Below the pieces are notes generated by a model. The model searched no databases and was not told the DNA's origin. It was given only the letters and a program-made list of their open reading frames with translations. The translations under genes and the position numbers were made by a program. DNA of 64,000 bases from Tenrec ecaudatus (Eukaryota > Chordata > Mammalia > Afrosoricida > Tenrecidae): positions 127,149,731 to 127,213,730 of the forward strand of contig NC_134535.1 in NCBI RefSeq assembly GCF_050624435.1, in the 5' to 3' direction. Positions 52,612-64,000 of this stretch are shown one piece after another. Within the stretch, counting starts at the first letter, position 1. Every line of letters starts with the position of its first letter.

Positions 52612-52703
52612 CTTCAAACTAGATAAGGAAACAGACTCAGATAACATATGTAACATGCTTAAAATGACATAGTTCGTAAGAAGAAAAGCCAGGACTTGAA
52701 TTT
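52612..52703 (+). repeat. MIR SINE, part 2
   Basis: AGATAAGGAAACAGACTCAG, ATGACATAGTTCGTAAGAAG, AGCCAGGACTTGAATTT: the MIR 3' half continuing part 1. Confidence 0.75.
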
Positions 52704-53372
52704 TATTTATTTATTTATCATTTTATTAGGGGCTCATACAACTCTTCTCACAATTCATACATACATCGATTGTGTAAAGCACATTTGTACATTCATTGTC
52801 CTCATCATTCTCTCCATGTAAGCTCCTGGCATCAGCTCCTTATTTCCCCTCTCCTTCCCTGGTCCCCCCGCCCTCATGAGCCCTTGATCATTTATAAACT
52901 ATTATTTTGTCATATCTTGCTCTGTCTGACATCTCCCTTCACCTACTTTTCTGTTGTCTGTCCCCCAAGGAGGAGGTCACATGTAGATCCTTGTAATCGG
53001 TTCCCCCTTTCCATCCCTCATTCCCTCCACCCTCCAGGCATTGCCACTCATACCACTAGTCCTGAAGGGATCATCGCCCTGGATTCCCTGTGTTTCCACT
53101 TCCTATCTGTACCAGTGTACATCCTCTGGTCTAGCCAGACTTGCAAGGTAGAATTTGGATCATGATAGTGGGGAAGGGGGAGGAAGCATTTAGGAACTAG
53201 AGGAAAGTTGTACATTTCATTGTTGCCACACTGCACCCTGACTGGCTCGTCTCCTCCCCTCGACCCTTCTGTAAAGGGATCTCCAGTGGCCTACAAATGG
53301 GCTTTGGGTCTCCACTCTGCACTCCCCACCTCATTCACAACAATATGATTTTTGTTCTGATGATGCCTGATA
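52704..53372 (-). mobile_element. 5'-truncated LINE 3' UTR with 14-bp target duplication
   Basis: Antisense copy starting at a T/TTTA-rich (poly-A) end, then AGGGGCTCATACAACTCTTC through CCCTGACTGGCTCGTCTCC. Flanked by CAGGACTTGAATTT at 52690-52703 and 53373-53386, an exact 14-bp duplication, so both insertion boundaries are defined. Confidence 0.9.
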
Positions 53373-53386
53373 CAGGACTTGAATTT

Positions 53387-53860
53387 ATATTTCCAACTTC
53401 AAAGCCTATCATCTGCAAGGAAACCAAATAAAACGGGCTTACATTGTCATCTCAGATCCCAAAGAAACAGACATCTCATTCCCAAAGCCTTGGAAGTAAG
53501 GATGCCTTCTTCTTCTTTTGAATACAATGGGGTGAAAACCAATTCAAGAATTTCTCAAAGTTTAACTCAGTGTTGATGGCTTTTGATGAAGATTGTTGAC
53601 CTCGAGCCGGGGACCTGCTGCTCATCGCAGTCATGCTTCCTAAAAAGCATTTTTATCTCCCCCCGCCCCACCCCACAGATGTCAGGCCTCCCAGCACCCG
53701 AGGGCTCAGAGCTCTCCCACCCTCTCTTCTCTGTCTCCTTCCAGGCCTCCTCTCTCCCATAGCTCATTCCCTTTCTTCCACAGAGCTAGACATCCCTGGC
53801 TTCCCTTGGGCAACAGTGTCCTTGGGTCTGCTCAGTCAAACCCAAGATTCTTAGGCGTTT
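53387..53860. other. MIR remnant then unassigned sequence
   Basis: The first ~45 bases continue the MIR (ATATTTCCAACTTCAAAGCC). The rest is unassigned; a minus-strand 66-codon frame here is chance. Confidence 0.4.
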
Positions 53861-53861
53861 C

Positions 53862-54167
53862 CACCATCTTCAACAATGGGGATAGACAGTACAATAGAAT
53901 AGGAGTAGAAGGAAAGCTCCCTTAACCTAACAGGGCTGTGTATGCAAAACCAACAGCCAGTAATGCACTCCGTGGAGAGAAACTGAAAGCATCCCCCTCC
54001 TAGTGAGAACCAGACAGGACTGCCCTTTATCACGATTCTCACTTACCACAGTCCTGGAAGTCTTAGCTGTGAGATGTCAGAAAGAAGCCAGGCAGCCAAA
54101 ATGGCAAAAAAAAAAAAAAAAAAAAGGGAGAGAGAGGCAAATTTCTGTGTTTGCATATGCTATGGCC
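53862..54167 (+). repeat. L1 ORF2 fragment, part 1
   Basis: Sense L1 reverse-transcriptase-region sequence (AAACTGAAAGCATCCCCCTC, GAGAACCAGACAGGACTGCC) with an expanded A run at 54104-54124. Many stops; dead. Confidence 0.75.
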
Positions 54168-54337
54168 TTATAGGACCCCTGGTGGTGCCCCATGCGCAGC
54201 TCTCTGAAACCATCAGCTGCTCTGTGGGAGAAAGACTGGGCTTTCTCCTCCCGTAAATAGTCCTAGTCTCAGAATCCCACAGGGGGTCGCTATGAGTCAG
54301 GATTGACTCCATGGCAGTGAGTTTGGTTTTATGCTCT
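54168..54337 (+). repeat. AfroSINE nested in L1
   Basis: GACCCCTGGTGGTGCCCCAT, CTGCTCTGTGGGAGAAAGAC, GGGGTCGCTATGAGTCAGGA, CATGGCAGTGAGTTTGG. Confidence 0.88.
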
Positions 54338-55765
54338 TAAGAAACAGCCCCCAAAATCAGTAAAAAAAAAAAAATTGCTGGAATTAATTGAAAAAAGCAG
54401 AGTATAAGATCAACATATAAGACATCAACAGGATTCTCATATATTAAGGAAGAGGACCCTGAAAAGGAAAAAAATGATTTTACAATAACTATCCTAGAGA
54501 TAAAATACTTAGGAATAAAGCTGAGCAGAGAAACAGAAGTCCCATACCAAGGTAACTATAAAGCACTTCTACCAGAAATGAAGAGACTTCCATAAGTGAG
54601 AGAACATCCCATGTTCATGGATATAGACTTAATGTAGTAAACATGTCAATCATACCGAACTCCCTCTATAAATTCAATGCAATTCTGATTCAAATCCCAA
54701 CATAATTCTTCAAAGAAAAGGAAAAAATAGCCGCTAACTTCATAAGGAAAAGAAACCAAAGATAGACAAAATACTACTAAAAGCAACAAGTAGGAAGACT
54801 CTCATTCTCTGATTTCAAGCCCTGCTATCCAGCCAAGGTAATCAAAACAGTTTGGAATTAATACAATGGATCTGAACAGAGAACCCAGAAATAAAACCAA
54901 GCACCTCCAGACACCTGAGTTTTGATAAAGGCCTAAAACACATTAAAGGGCAGGGATGTGGGGGGTGGTAGAGATAGTCTTTTCTATGACCTGTGAAGAA
55001 ACATTTGATATCTGCCTGAAGAGGAATTAAACAGGACCCATGCATCACACCATATTAAAAAACACACACAACAAGCTTAAGATGGATTAAAGAGTTAACT
55101 ACAAACTTTAGCACTATAACAACCATCAATGATAAATTACAAACAAATGTAAGGACCCTAATATAAGGCATAAGTACACTACCGAATAGAATTACCAACA
55201 CCACAGTACAGAAAACAAAAAGAGCTCCTCAAATATGGCATTATGTAGACCAAGAGACTTTGTGTATCACATATACCAAAAGGAGCACCTACTGATTGGG
55301 AAAATTTTTTTGTAATGATGTAACAGATAAAGGGCTAATCTAAAAAAAATCTATAGAAAACTGCAACACCCCAATAAGAAAAAACACAGAAAATCCAATA
55401 AAAAATGTGCAGAAGACATGAATTCACTAAAGATGACATCCAGGTGATCGATAATCATATGAAGAAATTCCCAACACCATTGGAGAAAAACAAATGAAAA
55501 CAACGAAGGAGATACCACTTCACATGGGCACTGGTAGCAAAACTCAGAAACCCAGAAAATAACAAACCTGGAGAAGCTGTGGAGAGACTGGGACTCTCAT
55601 CCGTTGCTGGTGGGGTGGGAGAATTGTACAGCCACGATGGAAAGGAGCATGGCGCTTCCTTAGACAAGTGTGAATAAACTGTCATACGACCCTGCAGTTT
55701 CTCCACTCAGTTTATACCCCAAAGAAATAAAGAACAACTTATGAACAGATCTATGCACACCCATG
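54338..55765 (+). repeat. L1 ORF2 fragment, part 2
   Basis: AAATACTTAGGAATAAAGCT, CATCCCATGTTCATGGATAT, GCACCTCCAGACACCTGAG, GAGATACCACTTCACATGGG, GAGACTGGGACTCTCATCCG, CTCAGTTTATACCCCAAAGA: the order of the 3' half of L1 ORF2. Multiply interrupted; the reading frame is lost. Confidence 0.88.
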
Positions 55766-56688
55766 TTTCTCTTAAGCTCTGTGCTCCGCTGGCAGCTCTT
55801 CTTTCTTGATGTTCCCAGGACTTTCTCCGTCCCTGCCTCTCAGCTAGCTCTTATACTCAGGGAAATGGCAAAACTGGCCAATGCCCAAGTTAGACCTTTC
55901 TTCACCTTGTCTGCATGGTCCAACGCAATCATTCAGTGGAAGTTATGGAGAAATGAGGAGGAGAGGCATGGTTAAGTGACTTCATGTCACCGTAGTGTGG
56001 TGTAAACCAAGGAGTGAAGGGAAAGGTGGTAGAGAGGGAAACATGATTTGCACAAGTGTATGGCCCTCGATGGACGACGCTGAGAAGCAGCAGCCTCACG
56101 TTTTGATGTTTTTTGTTTAATAAGGGTTTCTATTCTTTTGGAACAATAATTTTGTCTTACCCTTGTTTGTGTCCGCCTCTTTGTTCCAATCTGGGACAAC
56201 TCTGCAGAGCCACTGAATTCCAGAGCTGCCTGTCAGATCAGTTAAGGCCTTTGTTGTGACTGTATCATAGTCTGCCTCCTCTCCCTGCCAAGGCCTGCTT
56301 CATTCTCCAAGAGTAGATCCCAATAACGACTAAGTTTAAATCTCTATCTCAAAGGTCTGGTTTTCTGGAACTAACTTGTGAGAGGGGAGGCAAGTGACCG
56401 TGTGGCAAATTCTGGCCTCTGGGGTGAAGGCTATAGGGTTACTGGGCAGTTTCCTGGAAATGTTTCGCATTTGTTACCACTACCAAATGCATTTTGGGAA
56501 ATGATAAGTATGTGCCCCCAACCACCCCTTTTATACTATCTTGAGGTAGAATATATATAACAAGGCATTTGCTATTTCAACCATTTTCACATGTATAATT
56601 GTGGGAAATTGAGAAGCAGGAAGAGAGTGTATGCGGACAAATTCTCTAAGCTCATGATTAAGAGTCTGGGAGGCCAATCATATTGATG
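55766..56688. other. Unassigned intergenic sequence
   Basis: Nothing recognised. Confidence 0.35.
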
Positions 56689-56689
56689 T

Positions 56690-57342
56690 TAACAAGGAGG
56701 GTTTGCGTGGAGACCAAAAGCCCATCTGCAGACAATTGGACATCCCCTCACAGAAGGGTCACAAGGAAGGGAAGAGCCTGTCAGGGTGCAGTATAGCACC
56801 AACAAAACACACAACATTCCTCTAGTTCTTTAATACTTCCTCCGCCCCACCCCACTATCATGATCCCAGTTCTACCTTACAAATCTGACTAGAGCAGAGC
56901 ATGTGCACTGGTACAGATAAGAGGTATAGACACACAGAATCCAGGTCAAATAACCCCCTCTGGAACAATAATGGGAGTAGACATACCACGAGGGTAGGGG
57001 GAAGGGGGGGAGAAGGGGGAGAATGGGGAAACCTATTGCAATGATAGAGGTATAACTTCCCCCCCCCATGAGCAGGATGACCAACAGAAACATGGGTTAA
57101 GGTAGACAGCAGATAGTGTAAGATATGAAATTAATAATAAATTATCAAGTGTTCATGAGAGAGGGAAAGTGCAGGCGGGAGGGAAAAAAGGAGCTGATAC
57201 TAAGGGCTCAAGTAGAAAGAAAATGTTTTTAAAATGATGATGGCAAAATATGTACAAATGTGCTTGATGCCATTGATGTATGGATTGTTATACGAGCTGT
57301 AAGAGCCCCCAACAAAATGATTTATGAAAATGAAATTAAAAA
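56690..57342 (+). repeat. LINE 3' UTR, sense copy
   Basis: CTGTCAGGGTGCAGTATAGC, TCCTCTAGTTCTTTAATACT, TTCATGAGAGAGGGAAAGTG, CCCCCAACAAAATGATTTAT with an A-rich end. Confidence 0.85.
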
Positions 57343-57344
57343 AG

Positions 57345-58055
57345 TCTGGGAGGCAGACGCTGGTGGGGGAAGGCCTTCATATTCATTAGTTGGAGATGAA
57401 TCCCAGTCTAAAAATCATCCCCACCAGCTCCCCCCATAATAGACTACTTAAAGATGTTCCTATTAAGCACATGGCTGCTCTCTAATGTACCCAGAGGCTA
57501 TATGCCATGGAGAGCAATCAGACCCTATTGTCGTAGATTGTTTCACCGGAGAAGAGCTCAGGGCCACCTCAGGCCAAGCCAGCTCAGGAAAAGCCAGGTT
57601 AATCTGCCACCTTAACTCTAGAACCCACCTTCCTTCCTGTCACCTGCATGCCTCTAGTTCCTGCCCTTCCTGCTACAGATGCACATGACTGGCTTGCATG
57701 CCACATGGCTATTGAAGCCTGTAGGAAAAGACATTCCATGGAAGACATTCCAGATTCCACGAAAGTGGTACGCACTTGCATATCTTGTCTGTTGTCTCTT
57801 TAATTTTCTCTTTCAATTATACAACTGCTCCTTAGGACCCTATCGGTTATGGAGACGGGTTCCCTTGCATAATGCAGTGACATCAATGATATTTGTCAGG
57901 TAGCCTGGTACATTTCTAAGATCTAACTCTACTTTATATGTTTAAATGTATCTTCAGCATGCTATCAATACTAACATGTTAAAACAACACAATTCACTTT
58001 AATTTTAAGTCAATGTAATTCAAATTTAAGCTCATCTGCATGAAGAGGTCACTGG
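57345..58055. other. Unassigned intergenic sequence
   Basis: Nothing recognised. Confidence 0.35.
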
Positions 58056-58245
58056 AGCCACGGGTGCTATAGCAAAGCATGGGGAAGAGCCTAGACAGTG
58101 CCCATCTCTCATAAGGAGTAGCAACCAGGGTCTCAAAGGCCCATCGTCAAGCAAGCAGCAATCTAAGTGAGGCATCAACTAAATCCACACGAAGAAAGCA
58201 CACCAGCCTGTGGGATCCCAGGAGGGAATGGTATCAGAGCTTAAC
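58056..58245 (+). repeat. Old LINE 3' UTR fragment
   Basis: GGGTCTCAAAGGCCCATCG and AGAAAGCACACCAGCCTGTG match the 44.8-kb copy. Confidence 0.55.
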
Positions 58246-58539
58246 TTGTGAACCCCTGCTTTGGAGGAGGGTATGGATGACGGTGGGAGTCCCACGTGGG
58301 CTTCCGTGAGTCCTCTCAGAGCGCAGTTGAAGGATGTGCATTGCCTGCAGACAGAGAACATTGTAAAGATGGTTATAGCAGGTGTAGGTAGGTTGAAATG
58401 TAACACCTTATCATTTGATCTCCTTTTTGACCCGCTGAAAGTTTGTTCTAGTTTTAATATTTTCTGCTTTCTTTTCAGTTGAGGTGTCCTCTGTTTCACC
58501 TTGGCGTTGTTGTTATTTTGGGACTGTTTTCTGTGCATG

Positions 58540-58718
58540 AAGTCCAGGCTAGGTGACTCTGTAGAGACAGGAGCAGTTCCTTGTCCCCTAAAGTTTCCAA
58601 GGCTGCAAGTCTCTAGTGAAGCAGAGTGCCACACTCTTCCTCCCAGATCATTCAAGCTGCCAACCATTTGGCGAGCAGCTGAGTGCTTAACCACTGTGCC
58701 ACCAGGGCTCCTACGAAT
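58540..58718 (-). repeat. AfroSINE, minus strand
   Basis: Ends in GCTTAACCACTGTGCCACCA then GGGCTCC, a well-kept tRNA-like head in antisense. Confidence 0.85.
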
Positions 58719-58939
58719 AATGCTAGAAATGTCTATATAGTCTTGACATAGACTCAGTAAATAATATTTGCCCTTTGTTCTTTCTCTCTCTCCTTATGTC
58801 ATTACATTTATTGCTAGTATATATTTGACCCAAACAACAAAAACCCAGTTCAAGTACTCACCAAGCATAAAAGAAGAAGAATGTTTGGAATCGTGCTTCC
58901 CTACGAATAGAGAGAGCTTTCTTTCCACTTCCAGGTTTT

Positions 58940-59185
58940 GCTTTTTAAAGCCTGGCAGTGTAGCGCGGTGATTGGGATCATGTGTGCAGTGGGTCAGTGT
59001 TGCTTTGAATCTGAGATGGGGCAAGTGATTTCCCTTGGGGGCTGCTAACTTATAAAATGGGCAGGTCAAGCCCACGCGGCAGCACCAAAGAAGACAGTCC
59101 TGGCACCGGCTTCTATAGAGATTATAGCCAGGAAAACCCCACGGAGCGGTTCCACGCTCGCTGAGTTATTGCCAGCATGACCTGG
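58940..59185 (+). repeat. Degenerate AfroSINE pieces
   Basis: GCCTGGCAGTGTAGCGCGGT head near 58950 and GGCTGCTAACTTATAAAATG, TATAGCCAGGAAAACCCCAC body at 59040-59150. Confidence 0.5.
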
Positions 59186-59367
59186 ATTTATGATATCAAT
59201 AGAATGCATCCACAGATGAAGATGACTTGTTGGTTGAATACGTTAGGGTTCAGAGCAATAGCATAAGTTGGAAGTTTATGAGATGTACTAATAACTTATT
59301 AAATACATTATTTCTTGTACAGGCAAATCACAGGCTTGTCAAGTTAATCTAATAACATGCTAAGAAT

Positions 59368-59943
59368 AAATTAGGAGACGAGCCAGTCAGGGTGCAGTAT
59401 AGCACCAACAAAACATACAACTTTCCTCTAGTTCTTTAATGCTTCTTCCCCCCCTCCCCACTATCATGACCCCAATTCTACCTTACAAATGGGCTAAACC
59501 AGATGATGTACATGGGTACAGATAAGAGCTGGAAACACAGGAAATCCAGGACAGATAAACCCCTCAAGACCAATAATGAGAGTAGCAATACTAGGAGGGT
59601 AAGGGGAGACCTGGGGGAGAGAGGGGGAGCTGATCATAATGATCTACATATAACCCTGTCCTAGGGGGCTGGGCAACAGAAAAGTGGGTGAAGGGAGACA
59701 TCAGACACTGTAAGACATGAAAAAATAATAATAATTTATAAATTGTCAAGGGTTCATGGGGGAGGGAGGGTTGGGAAGGGAGAGGAAACAATGAGGAGCT
59801 GATACCAAGGGCTCAAGTAGAAAGAAAATGTTTTGAGAATGATGATGGCAACAAATGTACACACGTGCTTGACACAATGGATGGATATATGGATTGTGAT
59901 AAGAGCTCTATGAGCCTCCCATGAAATGATTTTTTTAAAAAAA
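59368..59943 (+). repeat. LINE 3' UTR, sense copy
   Basis: GAGCCAGTCAGGGTGCAGTA, CATCAGACACTGTAAGACAT, GCTGATACCAAGGGCTCAAG, and GAGCCTCCCATGAAATGATT with an A-rich end. Confidence 0.87.
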
Positions 59944-59944
59944 G

Positions 59945-60485
59945 GAATCAATTAGGAGTACCAAGATGGCTCCAGTAGTTAACAAACCCAGTGTGAACCA
60001 AAAGGCTGGATGTTCACGGCCTTCCTGAGAGGCATGGGGGAGAATGTCTGGCCATCTCCTTCTGCAGACTCACTCAGTCATGTGACCCTGTGGAGGACAG
60101 CTTGACTGGGACTCGCCTGAGTGCCATGTGTCGGAGCCCCATTGACAGCCGCTGACTTTAGGAATAGCTACATGTTCAAAGAAGTGACAGATGGGTGAGA
60201 GCAAGCAGAGCCCAGGCATCCACATTAAATAACTGAGTGAATGAATGAGTGAAGAGAATGTGGCTTACCCAGTGATTTGAGGGTTAAGTTACTGAGATGG
60301 TTTCTCTGATAAATCTGACTACACGTCTATGAAGATATGAAACACTGACGTACTTCTCTGGTGTGTTCTTTTCATTGCAAGATGGCAATGTTGATCTGTT
60401 GAAAGTAAGTGTGAAACCGTTGCTTCCTTTTGGAAACCACGTGTGGCAGTGACATAATCTGCTGTCACCTTGAGCGAAGGGATGG
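59945..60485. other. Unassigned intergenic sequence
   Basis: Nothing recognised. Confidence 0.35.
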
Positions 60486-60489
60486 ATTC

Positions 60490-60964
60490 TAGGTCATTCA
60501 GGTCATGGTCATTGAGACCTCTGGGTGGGCATGGCCTTCTCCTGAGGATTCTGGGAACTCCTGTCTTCCTCCCTGGAGGCGGGACACACACACTCTCTGT
60601 TTACATTCCTGTTGACAAGCCACATGGAGATATACTGATGGAACCAGAGCCCTGGAGCTGGAGGATCCACATGGAGATCCACACCAGTGCTGAGATGCTT
60701 CTATCACCACTGATTCACAAGACTTTCCACCCACTGGCCTGTGATCTTTCTGCATTTGGTGTCATTGTATGTGTTGGGTTAGTCTGAAGAGGAATGTATA
60801 GACTGGTATCAGATACATGGGCTAATACCAAACTTATGGACTTGATCTGGACTGAGCTGGGGTGTTCTTTTAATATACAATGACTCTTTGATATGAAACT
60901 ATGTCTTATACATACATGAGTGTCTCTGGATTTGTTTCTCTAGTCAACCCAGACTAACACATCA
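60490..60964 (-). repeat. LTR-like repeat, copy B2
   Basis: Shares GGACTTGATCTGGACTGAGC, CTCTGGATTTGTTTCTCTAG and TCAACCCAGACTAACACA with B1. Confidence 0.55.
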
Positions 60965-61221
60965 CACAAAACATGCAAAGAACAGATGCAGCCAGGGCTG
61001 CTGCCAAGCTCTTGCTTATTTCAATAGCGCAGAGGTCAAAGCAGACTGGCACTGCCCACGTGTCTTTGAGGAAATCATACGCACCCACTTATTTATATAT
61101 TTATGAAAGCTTTTATTATTATTTTTAAGTAAAGCAGTGAATACTGCTAGAATATTTTAAAAATAGCAGTACTCTCTATTATAAATTATTAACAACCACA
61201 GCAAAAAGGCATTTTGTATAT

Positions 61222-61405
61222 GGGAGCCCAGTGGTCACCATAGCTGTGAGGGGTTCTGCGTAAGCAGCCCTGGTCACATAGTGCGTATGCATTGGGATGG
61301 GGCTTTCTATTCCCATAGACAGTTACAGTCTCAGAGACCCACATATCCTGCCCTATAGGGTCGCTATGAGTCGTCATTGACTCCATGGCAGTGAGGTATT
61401 TTTTT
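61222..61405 (+). repeat. AfroSINE, plus strand
   Basis: GAGCCCAGTGGTCACCATAG, GCCCTATAGGGTCGCTATGA, GACTCCATGGCAGTGAGG followed by a T run. Confidence 0.85.
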
Positions 61406-61465
61406 TTCCTGAGACATGAAAATTATTCCTTTTAATAATGTTTTCCAGAATTTCACTTTCCCTCC

Positions 61466-61979
61466 TGAGGTAGTTTATTTTGCCAACCTGGTCAATAAAC
61501 ACATGTGGGATTAACTGAAGGGCAAAGGGATAAATGGCTTGGAGAACCTCGCCTTTCTAGTTCTCAGGTCTCTTGATTTGTGATGGTTGGACCAGGGTGC
61601 AGTTGCCTTAGCCAGTTCCCTGCTTCAGCTGACAAGGCTCATTTCCTGTAAGAGAACCCTGAGGGGAAGCTGCATAGACCTACCCTGATGCAGCCCTGGG
61701 TGCTGGAGCAGCCGTGTGGAGACCCCTGTCAGCGCTGAGATGCTTACACGCTCACTGACTCGGTTTTCCTCCTGCAGTTGGCATCGTAGTGCGTGTTTTA
61801 TGAGATGGAGAAGGACTTTGTTGGTTGGTGTTGGACATATGGGCTAATGTTGGACTTGTGGGTTTGGGCAGCACTGGGCTGTGATGTTTTCTTGATGCAC
61901 ACTTAACCTTTATATACAATTCTTTCTTACACATATGCGTTTCTGTGGATTTGTTTCTCTAAAGTACCCAGACTAACAC
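61466..61979 (-). repeat. 515-bp LTR-like repeat, copy A2
   Basis: Co-linear with A1 from TAGTTTATTTTGCCAACCTG to AAAGTACCCAGACTAACA; 514 bp. Confidence 0.6.
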
Positions 61980-62309
61980 TTCCCCCCCGAACAGTTATAT
62001 TAGCATATAATTCACATATCATACAATTCAATAGTGCAATCACATTAAAAAATGCACCCAGTTTTAAAACATTTTCTTCATTCTTGTATTCATTCTTGTT
62101 ATTAGCTCTCCATTTCCCCCTCCCCGCCCCTGCCATACCCCTAAGGAAGCATTAATCCTCTTATTGTGTCTAGAAAAGTTACCTATCCTGGTTTTCATAT
62201 ACAGAAAACATTAACAAACAAACAAAACAAAAAGAATAAAGTAAAACAGATTTAAAACCTTAATAGACAAGAAAGCAGAACATATTAAAAACTAGAGCAA
62301 ATTTGTAAT

Positions 62310-64000
62310 TAAAAAAAAATTTCATTCGGGCTCATACAACTCTTAACACAAAACATACATAAATCTATTGTGTCAAGCACATTTGTACATTTGTTGCCAT
62401 CATCATTTTCAAAACATTTTCTTTCTACCTGAGCCCTTGATATCAGCTTATTTTTCTCCCTCCCTCTCCCACCCTCCTTCCCTCATGAGCCCTTGATAAT
62501 TTATAAATTATTATTTTTTCGTGTCTTACAGTGTCTGATGTCTCCCTTCACCCACTTTTCTGTTGTCCATCCCCCAGGGAGGGGGTTATGTGTAGATCTT
62601 TGTGATTGGTTCCTCCTTTCTACCCCACCTTCCCCTTCCCCTTCCCCTCCTGGTATCACTACTCTCATTATTGGTCCTGAGGGGTTTATCTGTCCTGGAT
62701 TCCCTGTGTTTCCAGCTCTTATCTGTACCCATGTACATCCTCTGGTTTAGCACATTTGTAAGGTAGAATTGGGATCATGAAAGTGGGGGCGGGGGAGGGA
62801 GCAGGGAGAAAGCATTAAAAAACTAGAGGAAAGTTGTGCTTGATTGGTGCTACACTGCACCCTGACTGGCTGGTCTCCTCCCCTCGACTCTTCTGTAAGG
62901 GGATGTCCAGTTGCCTACAGATGGGCTTTGTGTCTCCACTCCACACTCCTCCTCATTAACAATGATATGATTTTTTTTGTCCTTTGATGCCTGATACCTG
63001 ATCCCATCAACACTTCATGATCACACAGGCTGGTGTGCTTCTTCCATATGGGCTTTGTTGCTTCTGAGCTAGATGTCATTTGAGCCCAGATGCTATATCT
63101 TTTGATAGCTGGGCACCATTAGCTTTCTTCACTACATTTGCTTATGGACCTGCTTTGTCTTCAGTGAGTGTGTCGGGAGGGTGAACATCATGGAATGCCA
63201 GTTTAATAGAACAAAATATTCTTGCATTGAGGGAGTACTTGAGTGGAGGTCCAATATCCATCTGCTACCTTAATACTAAACCTATAAATATATGCACCTA
63301 GACCTATTTCCCCATCCTCATATAAATATATTTACATATGTACATGTTTCTATTTAGACTTCCATAAATGCCCTTTGCCTCCTAGTTCTTCCCTCTATTT
63401 CCTTTTACTTTCCTCTTGTCCCACTATCATGCTCAGTCTTCATTTGGATTTCAGTAATTCCTCTTGGTTACCTTGCTTTTGATCAAGCCCTACCAGGCCT
63501 CCTACACCCTCCTTGCCATCAATTTTGGATCACTTATTGCTCCTTTGTCCCTGGGTTTGTTAACACCCACTTTCTTTCCCTGGTCTCCCCCTCCCCCATG
63601 TCGTCCCTCCCTCCCCCCCAACTATTGGTCCATTGTTTTCTCCTCCAGATTGTTTATCCCACCTATCTTATCTAGATAGACCTGTAAAGATAATAATATG
63701 CACAAAAACAAGACAGAGCAAAACAAAGCAACAAAACAAAACAAGACAGAGCAAAACAAAGCAACAAAACAAAAGCAACAACAACAACAAAAGACAAAAA
63801 ATCCCAACCAAAAAAGAAATGCCTGTAAATAGTTCAAGGTCTGTTTGTAGACCTTTGGGAGTGTTTTCCAGTCTAGTCTGATGGGGTGCCACTCCCTGGC
63901 CCCAAAGTCTCTTTTTGGTACTCCCTGGGGGCTTCGTTGCAGATGTACATGGATCTCAGGGAGATCAAGGGCTAGGGTGCGGCAGTTTAGCCCCAGTCTC
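62310..64000 (-). repeat. LINE 3' UTR, long minus-strand copy running off the window
   Basis: Begins at the T-rich (poly-A) end near 62310, then CGGGCTCATACAACTCTTAA through AGAATGCCAGTTTAATAGAA, GAGTACTTGAGTGGAGGTCC and an AAAAC/CAACAA-rich stretch at 63700-63800. At least 1.69 kb, the longest copy here; its 5' part lies beyond the window. Confidence 0.85.

Noticed and set aside
1-64000. CRISPR arrays, operons, bacterial or phage genes, tRNA/rRNA genes
   Set aside because: None found; tRNA-like boxes all belong to AfroSINE heads. Spliced genes and SINEs show a mammalian nuclear locus.

Overview
The window reads as mammalian nuclear DNA from an afrotherian, most likely a tenrec or close relative. 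Two things point there. About thirty tRNA-derived AfroSINE copies are scattered through it, recognised by a head like CCCTGGTGGCACAGTGGTTA and a body with GGGTCGCTATGAGTC. There is also a SPIN-type hAT transposon with perfect 8-bp target duplications; among afrotherians SPIN is known from tenrecs. The species call is inference; the repeat identifications come from recalled family consensuses, without a database search.

Two convergent protein genes fill the first 38 kb. TNFRSF1A (TNF receptor 1) lies on the plus strand with ten coding exons from 1987 to 19001, encoding 457 residues. All exon phases close and all splice sites are GT-AG. PLEKHG6 (MyoGEF, a Dbl-family Rho guanine-nucleotide exchange factor) lies on the minus strand with fifteen coding exons from 36320 down to 20063, encoding 782 residues. 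A GC-rich block at about 37.8-38.4 kb is its likely promoter or first noncoding exon. The stop codons are only 1.06 kb apart, so the genes are tail to tail as in human 12p13.31. The SCNN1A side lies to the left of base 1 and the CD9 side to the right.

Intron 1 of TNFRSF1A (10.5 kb) holds LINE 3' ends, a MaLR-type LTR and the SPIN element. Intron 5 holds an antisense RPL31 retrocopy whose 125-codon frame is still open, and an AfroSINE whose 3' end has been replaced by a LINE tail. The PLEKHG6 introns hold AfroSINEs, one of them an inverted pair, and long simple repeats.

From 38.4 to 64 kb I see no gene. This interval is layered retrotransposons: several 5'-truncated copies of one LINE 3' UTR family, an RTE/BovB-like copy split by later insertions, two ERV solo LTRs, two near-equal 515-bp repeats, an old L1 ORF2 fragment, and a MIR broken by an AfroSINE and by a LINE with an exact 14-bp target duplication. 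No CRISPR array, operon, tRNA or rRNA gene, or undescribed gene system was found. The most interesting items are the SPIN insertion, the chimeric SINE, the open RPL31 retrocopy and the close convergent gene ends.
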